From Pontimonas sp. (GTDB lineage Bacteria > Actinomycetota > Actinomycetes > Actinomycetales > Microbacteriaceae), in the NCBI GenBank assembly GCA_021741925.1, contig JAIOWW010000030.1, positions 1 through 10,801 of the forward strand: DNA of 10,801 nucleotides. The letters run 5' to 3'. The position numbers and the translations under genes are program-made. Below, piece by piece: positions 1 to 7,160 of this stretch. The notes under the pieces were generated by a model. It was not told the DNA's origin and did not search any database. It was given only the letters and a program-made list of their open reading frames with translations. How positions within the stretch are numbered: position 1 is the stretch's first letter; each line of letters opens with the position of its first letter.

Positions 1-1106
1 ACCAGTGCGGGGTCGATGATGCGAATGTTGGCCGTGGTTTCCGCGTCAGCGCGCAGCGCCCCCGCGGAGGTGTCTGTCGAAGCCTCGTAGTTGATTTCGA
101 CAATGTCCGAGACGCCGTAGGCGTCCCTGGTGGCGTCGATGTTGCGCTCAATGAACTCGGCCTCAAGGGTCCGAGCACTCGGGTCCACCTGGAATCTCTG
201 AATCAGGCCGGGATAGGCAAGGCCCAGCACTAAGCCTGAGACGAGGTAGAGAGCTGTTCCAACAATGGCGAGGCGCCAGCGTCCGATGATGGAGGTGACC
301 AGGAAGAGCAACGCCACGAGCACTGCAATGCCGGCCATGATGGCACGAGCAGGAATGGTGGCGTTGACCTCCGTGAAACCCGCGCCGAAAGCCAAGAAGC
401 CGGAGCTTGCGGTGACGAGAGCTTCGTACTGCTGGAGCCAGAGGTCGACACCCTGAGCTGCGAAGTAGAGGACACCAATAATGGCGAGCTGAATGCGCAT
501 TGTCCGAGAGATACGCACTTCGCGACCCGTGATCGATATCGACCCGTACAGGAAACCGGTCGCCGCAGCACCCACAGCCGAGAGCACAAGAATGGTCGAG
601 ACATAGGAGATAACGCTGGAGTAGACGGGAAGTTCAAAGATGTAGAAACCCACGTCGAGGCCGAACTCGGGATCGACTGTCCCAAAGGGTTCACGGTTCA
701 TCCAGAGCAGGAACTGAGGCCAGGTATTTGCCGATCCCAACCCCGAAAAGAGGGCCAACAGGGCGGGAATTCCGAGCATTGCTGCGCGACGAATGGGGTC
801 AATGATTTGGCGGTAGCGGTCGAGCTCGTTCGAGAGCTTCGCATACACCGGTCGGAATCGATACGCCAGAGTGATGCTCAACCAGACGGGAATAAACATC
901 GTGAGAAAACCAATGAGGGACATGGCCACTGAACCACCCCACGTGGTCAACAGCACCTCGAGATACCCCACCTGGTCAAACCACAACACCTCGGTGTAGA
1001 GGGAGGCAAAGAGGAAGAACCCACCCAAGATCGCGGCCAATACCGCGACAGTAATAATCAGGGGAAGTCGGCGACGATCAAATAATTGCGGTGCGGCTTG
1101 GGACAC
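1..1106 (-). CDS. UPF0182 family multi-pass membrane protein (N-terminal part, cut by window edge)
   Basis: The frame is open from a GTG at 1104-1106 to the left edge and gives about 368 N-terminal residues. UPF0182 (COG1615) proteins are usually around 900-1000 residues, so more than half is missing. I see about seven hydrophobic segments, near residues 14-35, 56-82, 108-124, 160-185, 205-222, 254-274 and 279-300. Family-like blocks include LWFDQVGY (about 41-48) and REPFGTVDPEFGLDVGFYIFELP split over residues 138-160. After the last membrane segment the chain becomes soluble (AYGVSDIVEINYEAS, then ETTANIRIIDPAL), as expected for the start of the large extracytoplasmic domain. An AAGGAG ribosome site lies at 1118-1123, 11 nt before the GTG. 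The gene follows the PDZ protease after 63 nt on the same strand, so they probably share a transcript. The molecular function of the family is not established. Confidence 0.93.
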   Translation of the reverse strand, partial: MSQAAPQLFDRRRLPLIITVAVLAAILGGFFLFASLYTEVLWFDQVGYLEVLLTTWGGSVAMSLIGFLTMFIPVWLSITLAYRFRPVYAKLSNELDRYRQIIDPIRRAAMLGIPALLALFSGLGSANTWPQFLLWMNREPFGTVDPEFGLDVGFYIFELPVYSSVISYVSTILVLSAVGAAATGFLYGSISITGREVRISRTMRIQLAIIGVLYFAAQGVDLWLQQYEALVTASSGFLAFGAGFTEVNATIPARAIMAGIAVLVALLFLVTSIIGRWRLAIVGTALYLVSGLVLGLAYPGLIQRFQVDPSARTLEAEFIERNIDATRDAYGVSDIVEINYEASTDTSAGALRADAETTANIRIIDPAL

Positions 1107-1117
1107 GAGTGAATACT

Positions 1118-1123
1118 CTCCTT
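1118..1123 (-). promoter_or_regulatory. Shine-Dalgarno site of the UPF0182 gene
   Basis: On the minus strand this reads AAGGAG, 11 nt before the GTG at 1106. It decides the start, because no in-frame ATG lies near it and the hydrophobic N-terminus follows directly. The 63-nt gap to the upstream gene holds nothing else convincing, so the gene is probably transcribed from the promoter of the PDZ protease gene. Confidence 0.6.
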
Positions 1124-1169
1124 GGCGGGGTTAGGGTGCTTAGTCTACAAAGGGTGGCTGGAGGAATGC

Positions 1170-2270
1170 CTACGACCCCGCACAGCGGGGCAGCTCTCCC
1201 CCAGCATGGATACTTTCCAGCGCCTCAATGGCGTCCTCGAGAGTAGCCACGGGTATCACCTCAAGCCCATCAGGGATGTGCCCCAGAACATCAGGGCAGT
1301 TGTCAACGGGGGCCAAAAACCAGGTCGCGCCATCATTGAGCGCACCGTGCATCTTGTGGCGGATGCCCCCAATGGGCCCGACAGTCCCCTGGGCGTCAAT
1401 CGTTCCGGTACCAGCGATGACCTGGCCTTTCGTCAAGTCCTCCACTGTCATCTTTTCGATGATGCCCAAGGCAAACATGAGCCCGGCGCTCGGACCACCC
1501 ACATTTTCTAGGGCGATATCGACCTCGAGCGGGAAATCGTAGGTTCCCGAGACGAGAATTCCGATCATGGGTACCCGCTCCTGGCCCTCGGACATCCGGG
1601 GAAGAATCTGCACATCGACCGGAGATCCCTCACGCTCCACGGTGATGGTCATCGGGGTGACCACACCCGAGTCCGCAATCATCTGTCTCAAACTGCTGAC
1701 CGTCTCCACACTCATGCCATTGGCCTGAAGGATGACGTCACCGGGAAGCAAAACACCCTCGCTGGGACCGTCCTCGAGGGCCTGGGAGACGACCATGTGG
1801 CTGGTGTAGGCAATACCGAGGTGATCCAGCGCTGCCGCAACTGCTTCTTGCTGAGAATTCTCCATCTCAATCGCCGCGGCCTCGCGATTCTGCTCAAGTG
1901 AGATACCCGGCGGGTACGCGACGTCGACCGGTATCACGGTGCGGGTGGGGTCAACCCAACCCTGGAAGACATCAAGCCAACCGGGCAGGCTCTCCGGATT
2001 TCCGGAGCGGGTCACTGTGGTCAGGAGAAGGGACCCGGTCGACTCGTAGGTGTCCTCACCCGAAATCAAGATGAGTTCCATCTCCTCTTCCCCCACGCTC
2101 ACCGAACCCAGAGTGTTGTAGGTGGGACCGGGATTATCGATCACGTAGGGCGCGGGAAAAAACGACAAGCCGATGATGATGGCGGCGGTGAAAGTAAGCA
2201 TCAACCATCCCGCGAGGCGGGAGCGTCGCTGAACCTGATCCGATGGATCTTCGGTTTCATAAATGGCCAC
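1170..2270 (-). CDS. Membrane-anchored PDZ and Lon-like (S16) serine protease, YlbL type
   Basis: The product has 366 residues with a GTG start; GGGAG lies 6 nt upstream at 2277-2281. Residues 1-18 are charged and polar and 19-40 form one membrane segment, so the rest probably lies outside the cytoplasmic membrane. The DNPGPTYN block (45-52) follows the anchor, as in YlbL-type proteins. A PDZ domain spans about 150-225, with EGVLLPGDVILQANG at 171-185. The C-terminal S16 domain (about 235-355) has the Ser of GGPSAG (Ser261) and the Lys of GGIRHKMHGA (Lys306), the Ser-Lys dyad of Lon-type proteases at normal spacing. No ATPase domain is present, so it should work without ATP on exported or membrane proteins. 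It resembles the mycobacterial Rv3194c product and is followed by the UPF0182 gene, as there. Its substrate is unknown. Confidence 0.93.
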   Translation of the reverse strand: MAIYETEDPSDQVQRRSRLAGWLMLTFTAAIIIGLSFFPAPYVIDNPGPTYNTLGSVSVGEEEMELILISGEDTYESTGSLLLTTVTRSGNPESLPGWLDVFQGWVDPTRTVIPVDVAYPPGISLEQNREAAAIEMENSQQEAVAAALDHLGIAYTSHMVVSQALEDGPSEGVLLPGDVILQANGMSVETVSSLRQMIADSGVVTPMTITVEREGSPVDVQILPRMSEGQERVPMIGILVSGTYDFPLEVDIALENVGGPSAGLMFALGIIEKMTVEDLTKGQVIAGTGTIDAQGTVGPIGGIRHKMHGALNDGATWFLAPVDNCPDVLGHIPDGLEVIPVATLEDAIEALESIHAGGELPRCAGS

Positions 2271-2377
2271 GCATGACTCCCAGATTGACTAACCGGGTCA
2301 GCATAGCCACGGAATCAGGGAACAAGCCGTTAGCGAAATCAGCGACACCTGCGCGGCCACCCTTGTACCGTGGTGGC
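2271..2377. promoter_or_regulatory. Divergent promoter region between the PDZ protease and the zincin-like gene
   Basis: These 107 bp separate two genes that point away from each other, so both promoters must lie here or within the 5' ends of the genes. On the minus strand a TATGCT (2300-2305) is a fair -10 element; it would give a leader of about 20 nt ahead of the GGGAG ribosome site. I see no good -35 for it. On the plus strand a TACCGT ends 6 nt before the ATG (separate entry). No convincing palindromic operator is visible. Confidence 0.55.
2342..2371 (+). promoter_or_regulatory. Candidate promoter of the zincin-like gene, possibly leaderless
   Basis: GCGACA at 2342-2347 (4 of 6 match to TTGACA) is followed by an 18-bp spacer and TACCGT at 2366-2371, which fits the actinobacterial TANNNT -10. 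Only 6 nt then separate it from the ATG at 2378. This geometry would place the transcript start at or next to the start codon. No clear Shine-Dalgarno site is present (only GTGGTGG), which also favours a leaderless message. The call is inference from spacing. Confidence 0.4.
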
Positions 2378-3721
2378 ATGTCCGAGGAAACTGGCGACGA
2401 TCCGCGCTTTGGCGACGAAGAGTGGATGAAGGAAGCCTTTCGAAAGTTCCTCAGCGGCGATGAGTCTTTCAACCCTGAAGAACTGATGAAGGCTGCTGGC
2501 CTCAATGTCTCCACCGAGGACCTTCAGAAGATGATGGCGCAGCTGGGGACCTCCTTCGCGCCCGGTGGCGGCCTGAAACCGCAGGCGTCCAGGGATCACG
2601 CAGTGTCGGTCGCGGGTGAGGGAGCACTTCCCTTGGACCCGGCCACCACCCAAGCGCTGAGCCAAGCGGCCAGCGTTGCGAGTCTTTGGCTCACCGATGT
2701 CACCGCAATCTCCGACCTACCCGACACCCCCGTGATTGGTACCCGGGCTGAATGGGCCAGGGTCACCCTGCCTGTTTGGGAGGAAATCGCCGACCCCGTT
2801 GCAACAGCCATTCCTCGGGCGATTTCCCAGATGATGGCGAGCCAGGCGCCAGAGGACATGCAGGGTCTCATCGGCGGAATGAGCGGCCCGATGGAACAGG
2901 TTTCGAAAAGCCTTTTCACGATCCAGCTTGCAGGAGCCGTCGGGAAGCTTTCCGGGGAAGTTCTTTCCGGAGGGGATATCGGAATTCCCTTGGTCAATGG
3001 CAGTGACGAATATGACGTGAAAGCTTTCCTACTGTCACAAAACATGCGGGCGTTCTCGCGCGACCTCGATGTCCCGCAAGAAGAAGCCGACATTTTCCTC
3101 GCCACCCGAGAAATCGCCCACGCGAGACTGTTCCGCCACGCGAAGTGGCTTCGCCTCCACATGATGAGCGCTATCCGCGACTTCGCCGGGGGAATCAGTA
3201 TTGACCTCTCCCGAGTGATGGAGTTAGCCGAAGATTTCGATCCCACCAACGCCGAAGCGATGAAGGAGCTGCTCACCACCGGGGCGCTACTCCCTGAGCG
3301 CACCGAGGAACAAAATCGAGCGCTGGAGCGCCTGGAAGGAATGTTGGCCCTGGTGGAAGGCTGGGTGGACCATGTCACCGGGCTTGCCACTGCCCGGCTG
3401 CCTAAATCCGATGCGCTCGCGGAAGCCATCCGCCGGCGACGGGCCAGTGGCGGACCCGCTGAGCATGCTTTCTCCACTCTCGTGGGATTGGAGCTTCGTC
3501 CGCGAAAACTCCGCGAAGCCAGTGCACTCTGGGGAGAGATATACCGGGAGCTAGGCGCCTCGGCCAGGGATGAGCTGTGGCGGCATCCCGACACGTTGCC
3601 CCACCTCGAAGACCTCGATAACCCGGCTGGCTTTGTGCAGCGCATTGCTCACCCACCCGCCGACGACGATTTTGATCAAGCACTGCGCGATCTTTTGGAT
3701 GAGGAAGCACCCGAAGCCTAA
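2378..3721 (+). CDS. DUF2342 / zincin-like protein (putative zinc-dependent metalloprotease family)
   Basis: I place the start at the ATG at 2378 (447 residues, beginning MSEETGDDPRFGDEEW). The frame stays open back to 2243, but that extension is basic, low-complexity and runs through the divergent promoter. The acidic N-terminus is followed by a mostly helical protein with family-like blocks: EIAHARLFRHAKWLR (245-259), LERLEGMLALVEGWVDHV (316-333) and the STLVGLELRPRKLREA stretch (366-381). It matches the family of M. tuberculosis Rv3195 and the zincin_2 fold. The helix where a zincin HExxH is expected reads REIAH (244-248), and no intact HExxH occurs anywhere, so catalytic activity is uncertain. 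No signal peptide or membrane segment is visible, so a cytoplasmic location is likely. It is divergent from the PDZ protease and 49 nt ahead of the cyclodehydratase-like gene. Confidence 0.88.
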   Translation: MSEETGDDPRFGDEEWMKEAFRKFLSGDESFNPEELMKAAGLNVSTEDLQKMMAQLGTSFAPGGGLKPQASRDHAVSVAGEGALPLDPATTQALSQAASVASLWLTDVTAISDLPDTPVIGTRAEWARVTLPVWEEIADPVATAIPRAISQMMASQAPEDMQGLIGGMSGPMEQVSKSLFTIQLAGAVGKLSGEVLSGGDIGIPLVNGSDEYDVKAFLLSQNMRAFSRDLDVPQEEADIFLATREIAHARLFRHAKWLRLHMMSAIRDFAGGISIDLSRVMELAEDFDPTNAEAMKELLTTGALLPERTEEQNRALERLEGMLALVEGWVDHVTGLATARLPKSDALAEAIRRRRASGGPAEHAFSTLVGLELRPRKLREASALWGEIYRELGASARDELWRHPDTLPHLEDLDNPAGFVQRIAHPPADDDFDQALRDLLDEEAPEA

Positions 3722-3722
3722 C

Positions 3723-3731
3723 TGTGGATAA
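3723..3731 (-). promoter_or_regulatory. Perfect DnaA box in the gap between two plus-strand genes
   Basis: TGTGGATAA on the plus strand is the exact complement of TTATCCACA, the consensus DnaA box. It begins two bases after the TAA of the zincin-like gene, inside a 49-bp gap. One box alone is not an origin. It could titrate DnaA, regulate the downstream gene, or be chance. Confidence 0.4.
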
Positions 3732-3770
3732 GTTTCCCGCTCGGGCAAGGGTTTGGGCCACGATGGCGGA

Positions 3771-4517
3771 ATGTCACGACTGCTCTACCTCGACTCGTCC
3801 CTGCCTGTGGTGTGGCGCACACCTGAGGGTCTTCAGATAGGTGTTGATCCCCCGATAGCGCTCATCGACTCCATCGATCAGCGCTACCTCCCGGTACTTG
3901 CGGCACTCCATCGAGGAATTAGCGAGGAGGGCTATGACGCCATCGCCTCCCATGAAGGCCTCAGCCCCGAAGAGACCGATCTGTTTCTGGAAGAGCTCTC
4001 CGGGGCTCTCACACCGCGAGCCCCGGAACCTCTCCCCCGCCTCAGCATTACCGGCTCGACCCGACACCTTGCATCCTTTGCGCGGGTGCTTCATGACCTG
4101 GGCTACCAGGACGCGGACCCACCTGACGAGGCACTACTGGTTTCCTCTTTTGTGATGCCAGCGTCCGCCTATCGCCCGTGGCTTGCCACAGATGTGCCCC
4201 ACACCCCTGTCATCATGAGTGACCAGTCGATCACCGTCGGGCCTCGAGTAACCCCCGGGGTCGGCCCATGCCTTCAGTGCGTCTGGGAGAACAACGCGAA
4301 CCGTGAGCCAGCTCTCGTTGCGCTGGCAACCCAGCTCTCAACTCTCGGTGCCGCAACGGATACACCGCCCTTGCATGCCGTGGCCGCCTGGCACACCCAG
4401 GATCTCCTTCGAGCGCGAGAACCAGGGCTGACCTATCGGATTGACCGCTACACGCTGAAGGTCCGAAGCTATCAAGAGGAGCCATCTGGCTCCTGTCTCT
4501 GTCGCTCTCTGGGCTAA
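3771..4517 (+). CDS. Cyclodehydratase/E1-like protein (TOMM leader-binding family relative), orphan
   Basis: From the ATG at 3771 the product has 248 residues; a TTG at 3753 would add six (MGHDGG), which I judge unlikely. The N-terminal 80 residues resemble a small winged-helix-like module (IDQRYLPVLAALHRGISEEGYDAIAS). The C-terminal part holds VGPRVTPGVGPCLQCVWENNANREPALVAL within 156-185, the block typical of cyclodehydratase/ThiF-like proteins. A CxxC (Cys167, Cys170) and a terminal CxC (Cys242, Cys244) probably bind one zinc. I see no glycine-rich nucleotide motif of an active E1 enzyme. The position matches Rv3196, also next to the zincin-like gene. No YcaO partner or precursor peptide is in the window, so a thiazole/oxazole pathway cannot be claimed; its function is unknown. 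The TAA overlaps the stop of the helicase gene facing it. Confidence 0.78.
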   Translation: MSRLLYLDSSLPVVWRTPEGLQIGVDPPIALIDSIDQRYLPVLAALHRGISEEGYDAIASHEGLSPEETDLFLEELSGALTPRAPEPLPRLSITGSTRHLASFARVLHDLGYQDADPPDEALLVSSFVMPASAYRPWLATDVPHTPVIMSDQSITVGPRVTPGVGPCLQCVWENNANREPALVALATQLSTLGAATDTPPLHAVAAWHTQDLLRAREPGLTYRIDRYTLKVRSYQEEPSGSCLCRSLG

Positions 4518-6196
4518 CGGGACGCGGGCGAAAGCGATTGAAGGAACCTGCTGGGCGCTCGCACACTCTGGTCGGAGCGCCCTCTTTCTGCCATCGAAAG
4601 ATACAGCGCGTGCTGGGCCCGGGTGATGGCGACGTAAAACAACCGGCGCTCTTCCTCGATGGCGTCCTCGGTAGTCGCATACGAAATGGGGAACATTCCC
4701 TCGGTGAGACCCACCACGAACACGACGGGCCATTCGCGACCTTTTGCGGAGTGAACTGTTGTGATGGTGACTGCCCCCACCTCGGGAGCATCACCCGCCC
4801 CGGCCCGATCCGCGAGGAGTTCGGAGAATTCTGCCACGGTGCTGCCCGGAGGCATCGAACGCGAAAGCGCCCGAAGAGCGGCCAAATCGTCGTGGCGGTT
4901 TCGCTCCGCCCCTTGGTGATCAGGTGCTTCGCCCTGCAAACCCAGCCCAAACAGAATGTCGTCGACGACCTGGGAGAGAGAACCCGCTACGCCTGCCACA
5001 GCAGCGCCTCGGATTTCCATCAACGCTCGCTTCACGTGGGATTCCTCGAAGAACGGAGTTGAACCGTGAACCCTGACACCCACGCTCTCTGCTCTGAGCG
5101 CGGATTCAATCTCCAGAGACTGCGCCCCAAATCGAATCAGCACAGCAATCCCATCGGGGGGTGTCCCCTGCTCAATGAGGCTCTTGATGGTGCGCGCCAC
5201 GTACTGCGCTTCGGCCTGATCGGTCCGGGCAATATGGCGATGAAGGGGCTCCAGGGACCCACCCTGAGCCTCGAGTGTGAGAGCACCGGGACGGCCCAGC
5301 ATGACATGATTTGCCGCTCGCACAATGTGCTCCCCCGAGCGGTAATTGCGCTCCAGCTTCACGACAGTCCCTTGAGGAAAGCGCTCCGGGAACTCGAGTA
5401 AGTAGGAGCTCGAAGCTCCCGCGAAACTGTAAATGGTCTGGCTCGCATCGCCAACCACGACCAAGTCTTCTCGACCACCGAGCCACACGTCGAGCAGTTT
5501 TTGCTGCAGTGGCGAGACGTCCTGGTACTCATCCACAAGGAAAACGCCGTACTGCGCGCGCACTCGGTCCGCCACCCGTGTTTCTGACTCGAGCATTCCC
5601 AAGGTCGCCAAAAGAACGTCCTCAAAATCGATGCGACCCTGTTCATCTTTGACCTGCTCGTAGCGTTCATGAATGCTGGCGACTACCTCCAGGGATAAGC
5701 CCCCGGGGAGACTCTTGCCAGCAGCAGCACGCTTGTCGCGATAGTCCTCCACGGTGTAGGCATGGACTTTGCGCCACTCAATATCGCCTGCAAGGTCGCG
5801 AACGACGGCGGTATCGACCGAGAGCGAAAGTTGGTCCAACGATTTGGCTATCAACGGAGCTTTGGAGGAAGCGATGTCGGGTAGTCGACCACCGGTGATA
5901 CTCGGCCAGAAATGCTGAAGTTGTCGAAGCGCGGCAGAGTGAAAAGTTCTGGTGGCGACACCCTTCACTCCGAGGGCCCGCAGGCGCTGCCCCATCTCTG
6001 AGGCCGCTTTAGTGGTGAAGGTTAGCGCCAGAACCTGGTCAGGTTGGTATTTTCCCTGCGCAACACCGTGGGCTATCCGATGGGTGAGTGCCCTGGTTTT
6101 TCCTGTACCCGCACCGGCCAACACGCAGAGTGGCCCACCCCAGGTGGTGGCAACCACACGTTGGGAGTCGTCCAAACCGGCGAGTGTGTCTACCAC
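4514..6196 (-). CDS. uvrD2: UvrD2-like ATP-dependent 3'-5' DNA helicase, superfamily 1
   Basis: The product has 560 residues with a GTG start. The helicase motifs are complete and in order: motif I GAGTGKT (28-34), LTFTTKAASEM motif Ia (58-68), motif II DEYQD (222-226), motif III GDASQTIYSFAGA (249-261), motif IV LERNYRS (281-287), motif V TTVHSAKGREWP (479-490) and motif VI ERRLFYVAITRAQ (516-528). The beginning (TLAGLDDSQRVV, then GPLCVLAGAGTGKTRALTHRIA) fits mycobacterial UvrD2 and the gene next to nudC fits Rv3198c. The chain ends about 30 residues after motif VI, so the HRDC and four-cysteine modules of mycobacterial UvrD2 (about 700 residues) are absent. It should unwind DNA in repair or replication restart. 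Its GTG overlaps the nudC TAG by one base (TAGTG), which implies translational coupling. A generic UvrD/PcrA name is the alternative. Confidence 0.9.
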   Translation of the reverse strand: MVDTLAGLDDSQRVVATTWGGPLCVLAGAGTGKTRALTHRIAHGVAQGKYQPDQVLALTFTTKAASEMGQRLRALGVKGVATRTFHSAALRQLQHFWPSITGGRLPDIASSKAPLIAKSLDQLSLSVDTAVVRDLAGDIEWRKVHAYTVEDYRDKRAAAGKSLPGGLSLEVVASIHERYEQVKDEQGRIDFEDVLLATLGMLESETRVADRVRAQYGVFLVDEYQDVSPLQQKLLDVWLGGREDLVVVGDASQTIYSFAGASSSYLLEFPERFPQGTVVKLERNYRSGEHIVRAANHVMLGRPGALTLEAQGGSLEPLHRHIARTDQAEAQYVARTIKSLIEQGTPPDGIAVLIRFGAQSLEIESALRAESVGVRVHGSTPFFEESHVKRALMEIRGAAVAGVAGSLSQVVDDILFGLGLQGEAPDHQGAERNRHDDLAALRALSRSMPPGSTVAEFSELLADRAGAGDAPEVGAVTITTVHSAKGREWPVVFVVGLTEGMFPISYATTEDAIEEERRLFYVAITRAQHALYLSMAERGRSDQSVRAPSRFLQSLSPASR

Positions 6197-7137
6197 TACG
6201 CGCCCTCAGGAAGTTCCTGCCCTAGCCAGTTCTCGATCATGGCGCGCGCGATGGAGGGGCGTCCCGGCAGGAGAACTTCGCCGAGAGAGTCAAGGAGTTC
6301 CTCCCGGGAGAACCACCGAAGGTCGATGATTTCGGTGCCATCGGGTCGGATGTCTGCCAGCGATGATTCGTCGATCTCCGCGGCAAAACCGACCATCAAG
6401 GAGGCGGGGAAAGGCCAGGGTTGGGATCCCATATACACCGGGTTGGTGACCACCAAACCGGACTCCTCAAACACTTCGCGGATGACGGCGGCTTCGAGTG
6501 ATTCACCGGGCTCGACGAACCCAGCGAGCAACGAATACCGGCTGGCCTCCCAGAGGGCATTACTCCCCAAGACAATTCGATCGTGCTGGTCAGTCACGAG
6601 TGCAATAACAGCAGCATCGGTGCGAGGGAAAAGATCTTTCCCGGTTGATTGATCGACACGTGTCCACCCTGCCTGGTCAGACTCAGCAGGGGCGCCCGTA
6701 GTCGGTGAGAACGTGTGGGCGTAATGCCAGTTGGCCATGGCGAGCGCTTCCACCACGATTCCCGTGTCCAAATCATCGAGAGCGTGAGCCATGGTCCGAG
6801 CTGAGACCCACCGCGTCATGTCCGCACAGACTTTGGGACCGCTGTCATCGTCGAGCACTGCGGCAACAATGCGGGTGCCGTGGGGAATATCGCGAACGCT
6901 TTCAGTGGTGATGCCCAGGTAAATCAGAAGCGAACCCTCGGGGATCTCGCTGGGCGCCACCAACTGAATGCGCGTCGTGGTGTCCTCGGCCAAGAGCGCC
7001 TCACCGCGCCAAATCAGCACCACTCGGGTCCTGCCTTCCTCCGCCATGACCTGGTCGAGAAACCCCGGAATTTTGCGAGACACCGCATCACGATTGATGC
7101 GGGTGCGCGAGAGAGGCAGCTGGGGGGTTAACGACAT
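6196..7137 (-). CDS. nudC: NudC-type NADH pyrophosphatase (Nudix hydrolase)
   Basis: The product has 313 residues from an ATG at 7137, with AAGGAG (7146-7151) 8 nt upstream. The Nudix box is complete at 206-228 (G206, E212, R220, E221, E224, E225, G227). The SQPWPFPAS block (238-246) is the signature that separates NADH pyrophosphatases from other Nudix enzymes, and FPRTDAAVI (170-178) opens the catalytic domain. The expected reaction is cleavage of NAD(H) to NMN(H) and AMP; E. coli NudC also removes NAD caps from RNA. The zinc-ribbon position reads FSPTTGA (143-149) and the whole protein has one cysteine (Cys104), so the usual four zinc ligands are gone. The N-terminal 130 residues form the usual weakly conserved NudC-like domain. 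It is the first gene of a nudC-uvrD2 operon, as near Rv3199c-Rv3198c. Confidence 0.94.
   Translation of the reverse strand: MSLTPQLPLSRTRINRDAVSRKIPGFLDQVMAEEGRTRVVLIWRGEALLAEDTTTRIQLVAPSEIPEGSLLIYLGITTESVRDIPHGTRIVAAVLDDDSGPKVCADMTRWVSARTMAHALDDLDTGIVVEALAMANWHYAHTFSPTTGAPAESDQAGWTRVDQSTGKDLFPRTDAAVIALVTDQHDRIVLGSNALWEASRYSLLAGFVEPGESLEAAVIREVFEESGLVVTNPVYMGSQPWPFPASLMVGFAAEIDESSLADIRPDGTEIIDLRWFSREELLDSLGEVLLPGRPSIARAMIENWLGQELPEGA
6207..6219. repeat. Short perfect palindrome just ahead of the uvrD2 start
   Basis: CAGGAA-G-TTCCTG has 6-bp arms around one base and lies in the last codons of nudC, 10 nt before the uvrD2 GTG. As RNA it could fold into a 5-bp stem with a 3-nt loop beside a GAGGG ribosome-site candidate. 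It may tune uvrD2 translation, or simply reflect nudC codons. Confidence 0.3.
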
Positions 7138-7160
7138 CCGCCACTCTCCTTCGTCATGAC

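Noticed and set aside
2243..2377. Upstream extension of the zincin-like gene to an earlier start
   Set aside because: The added residues are basic and low in family features, and the extension crosses the divergent promoter and the PDZ protease start.
2596..3645. A 349-codon minus-strand open frame antisense to the zincin-like gene
   Set aside because: It is rich in Ser, Arg and Ala with no recognisable motif, and the plus-strand frame matches a known family over its whole length.
4231..4950. A 239-codon minus-strand frame spanning the uvrD2 end and the cyclodehydratase-like gene
   Set aside because: It overlaps two well-supported genes, is rich in Arg and Pro, and shows no domain.
5529..5537. 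Second DnaA-box-like site (TCATCCACA)
   Set aside because: It has one mismatch and lies inside conserved uvrD2 coding sequence, so protein coding explains it.
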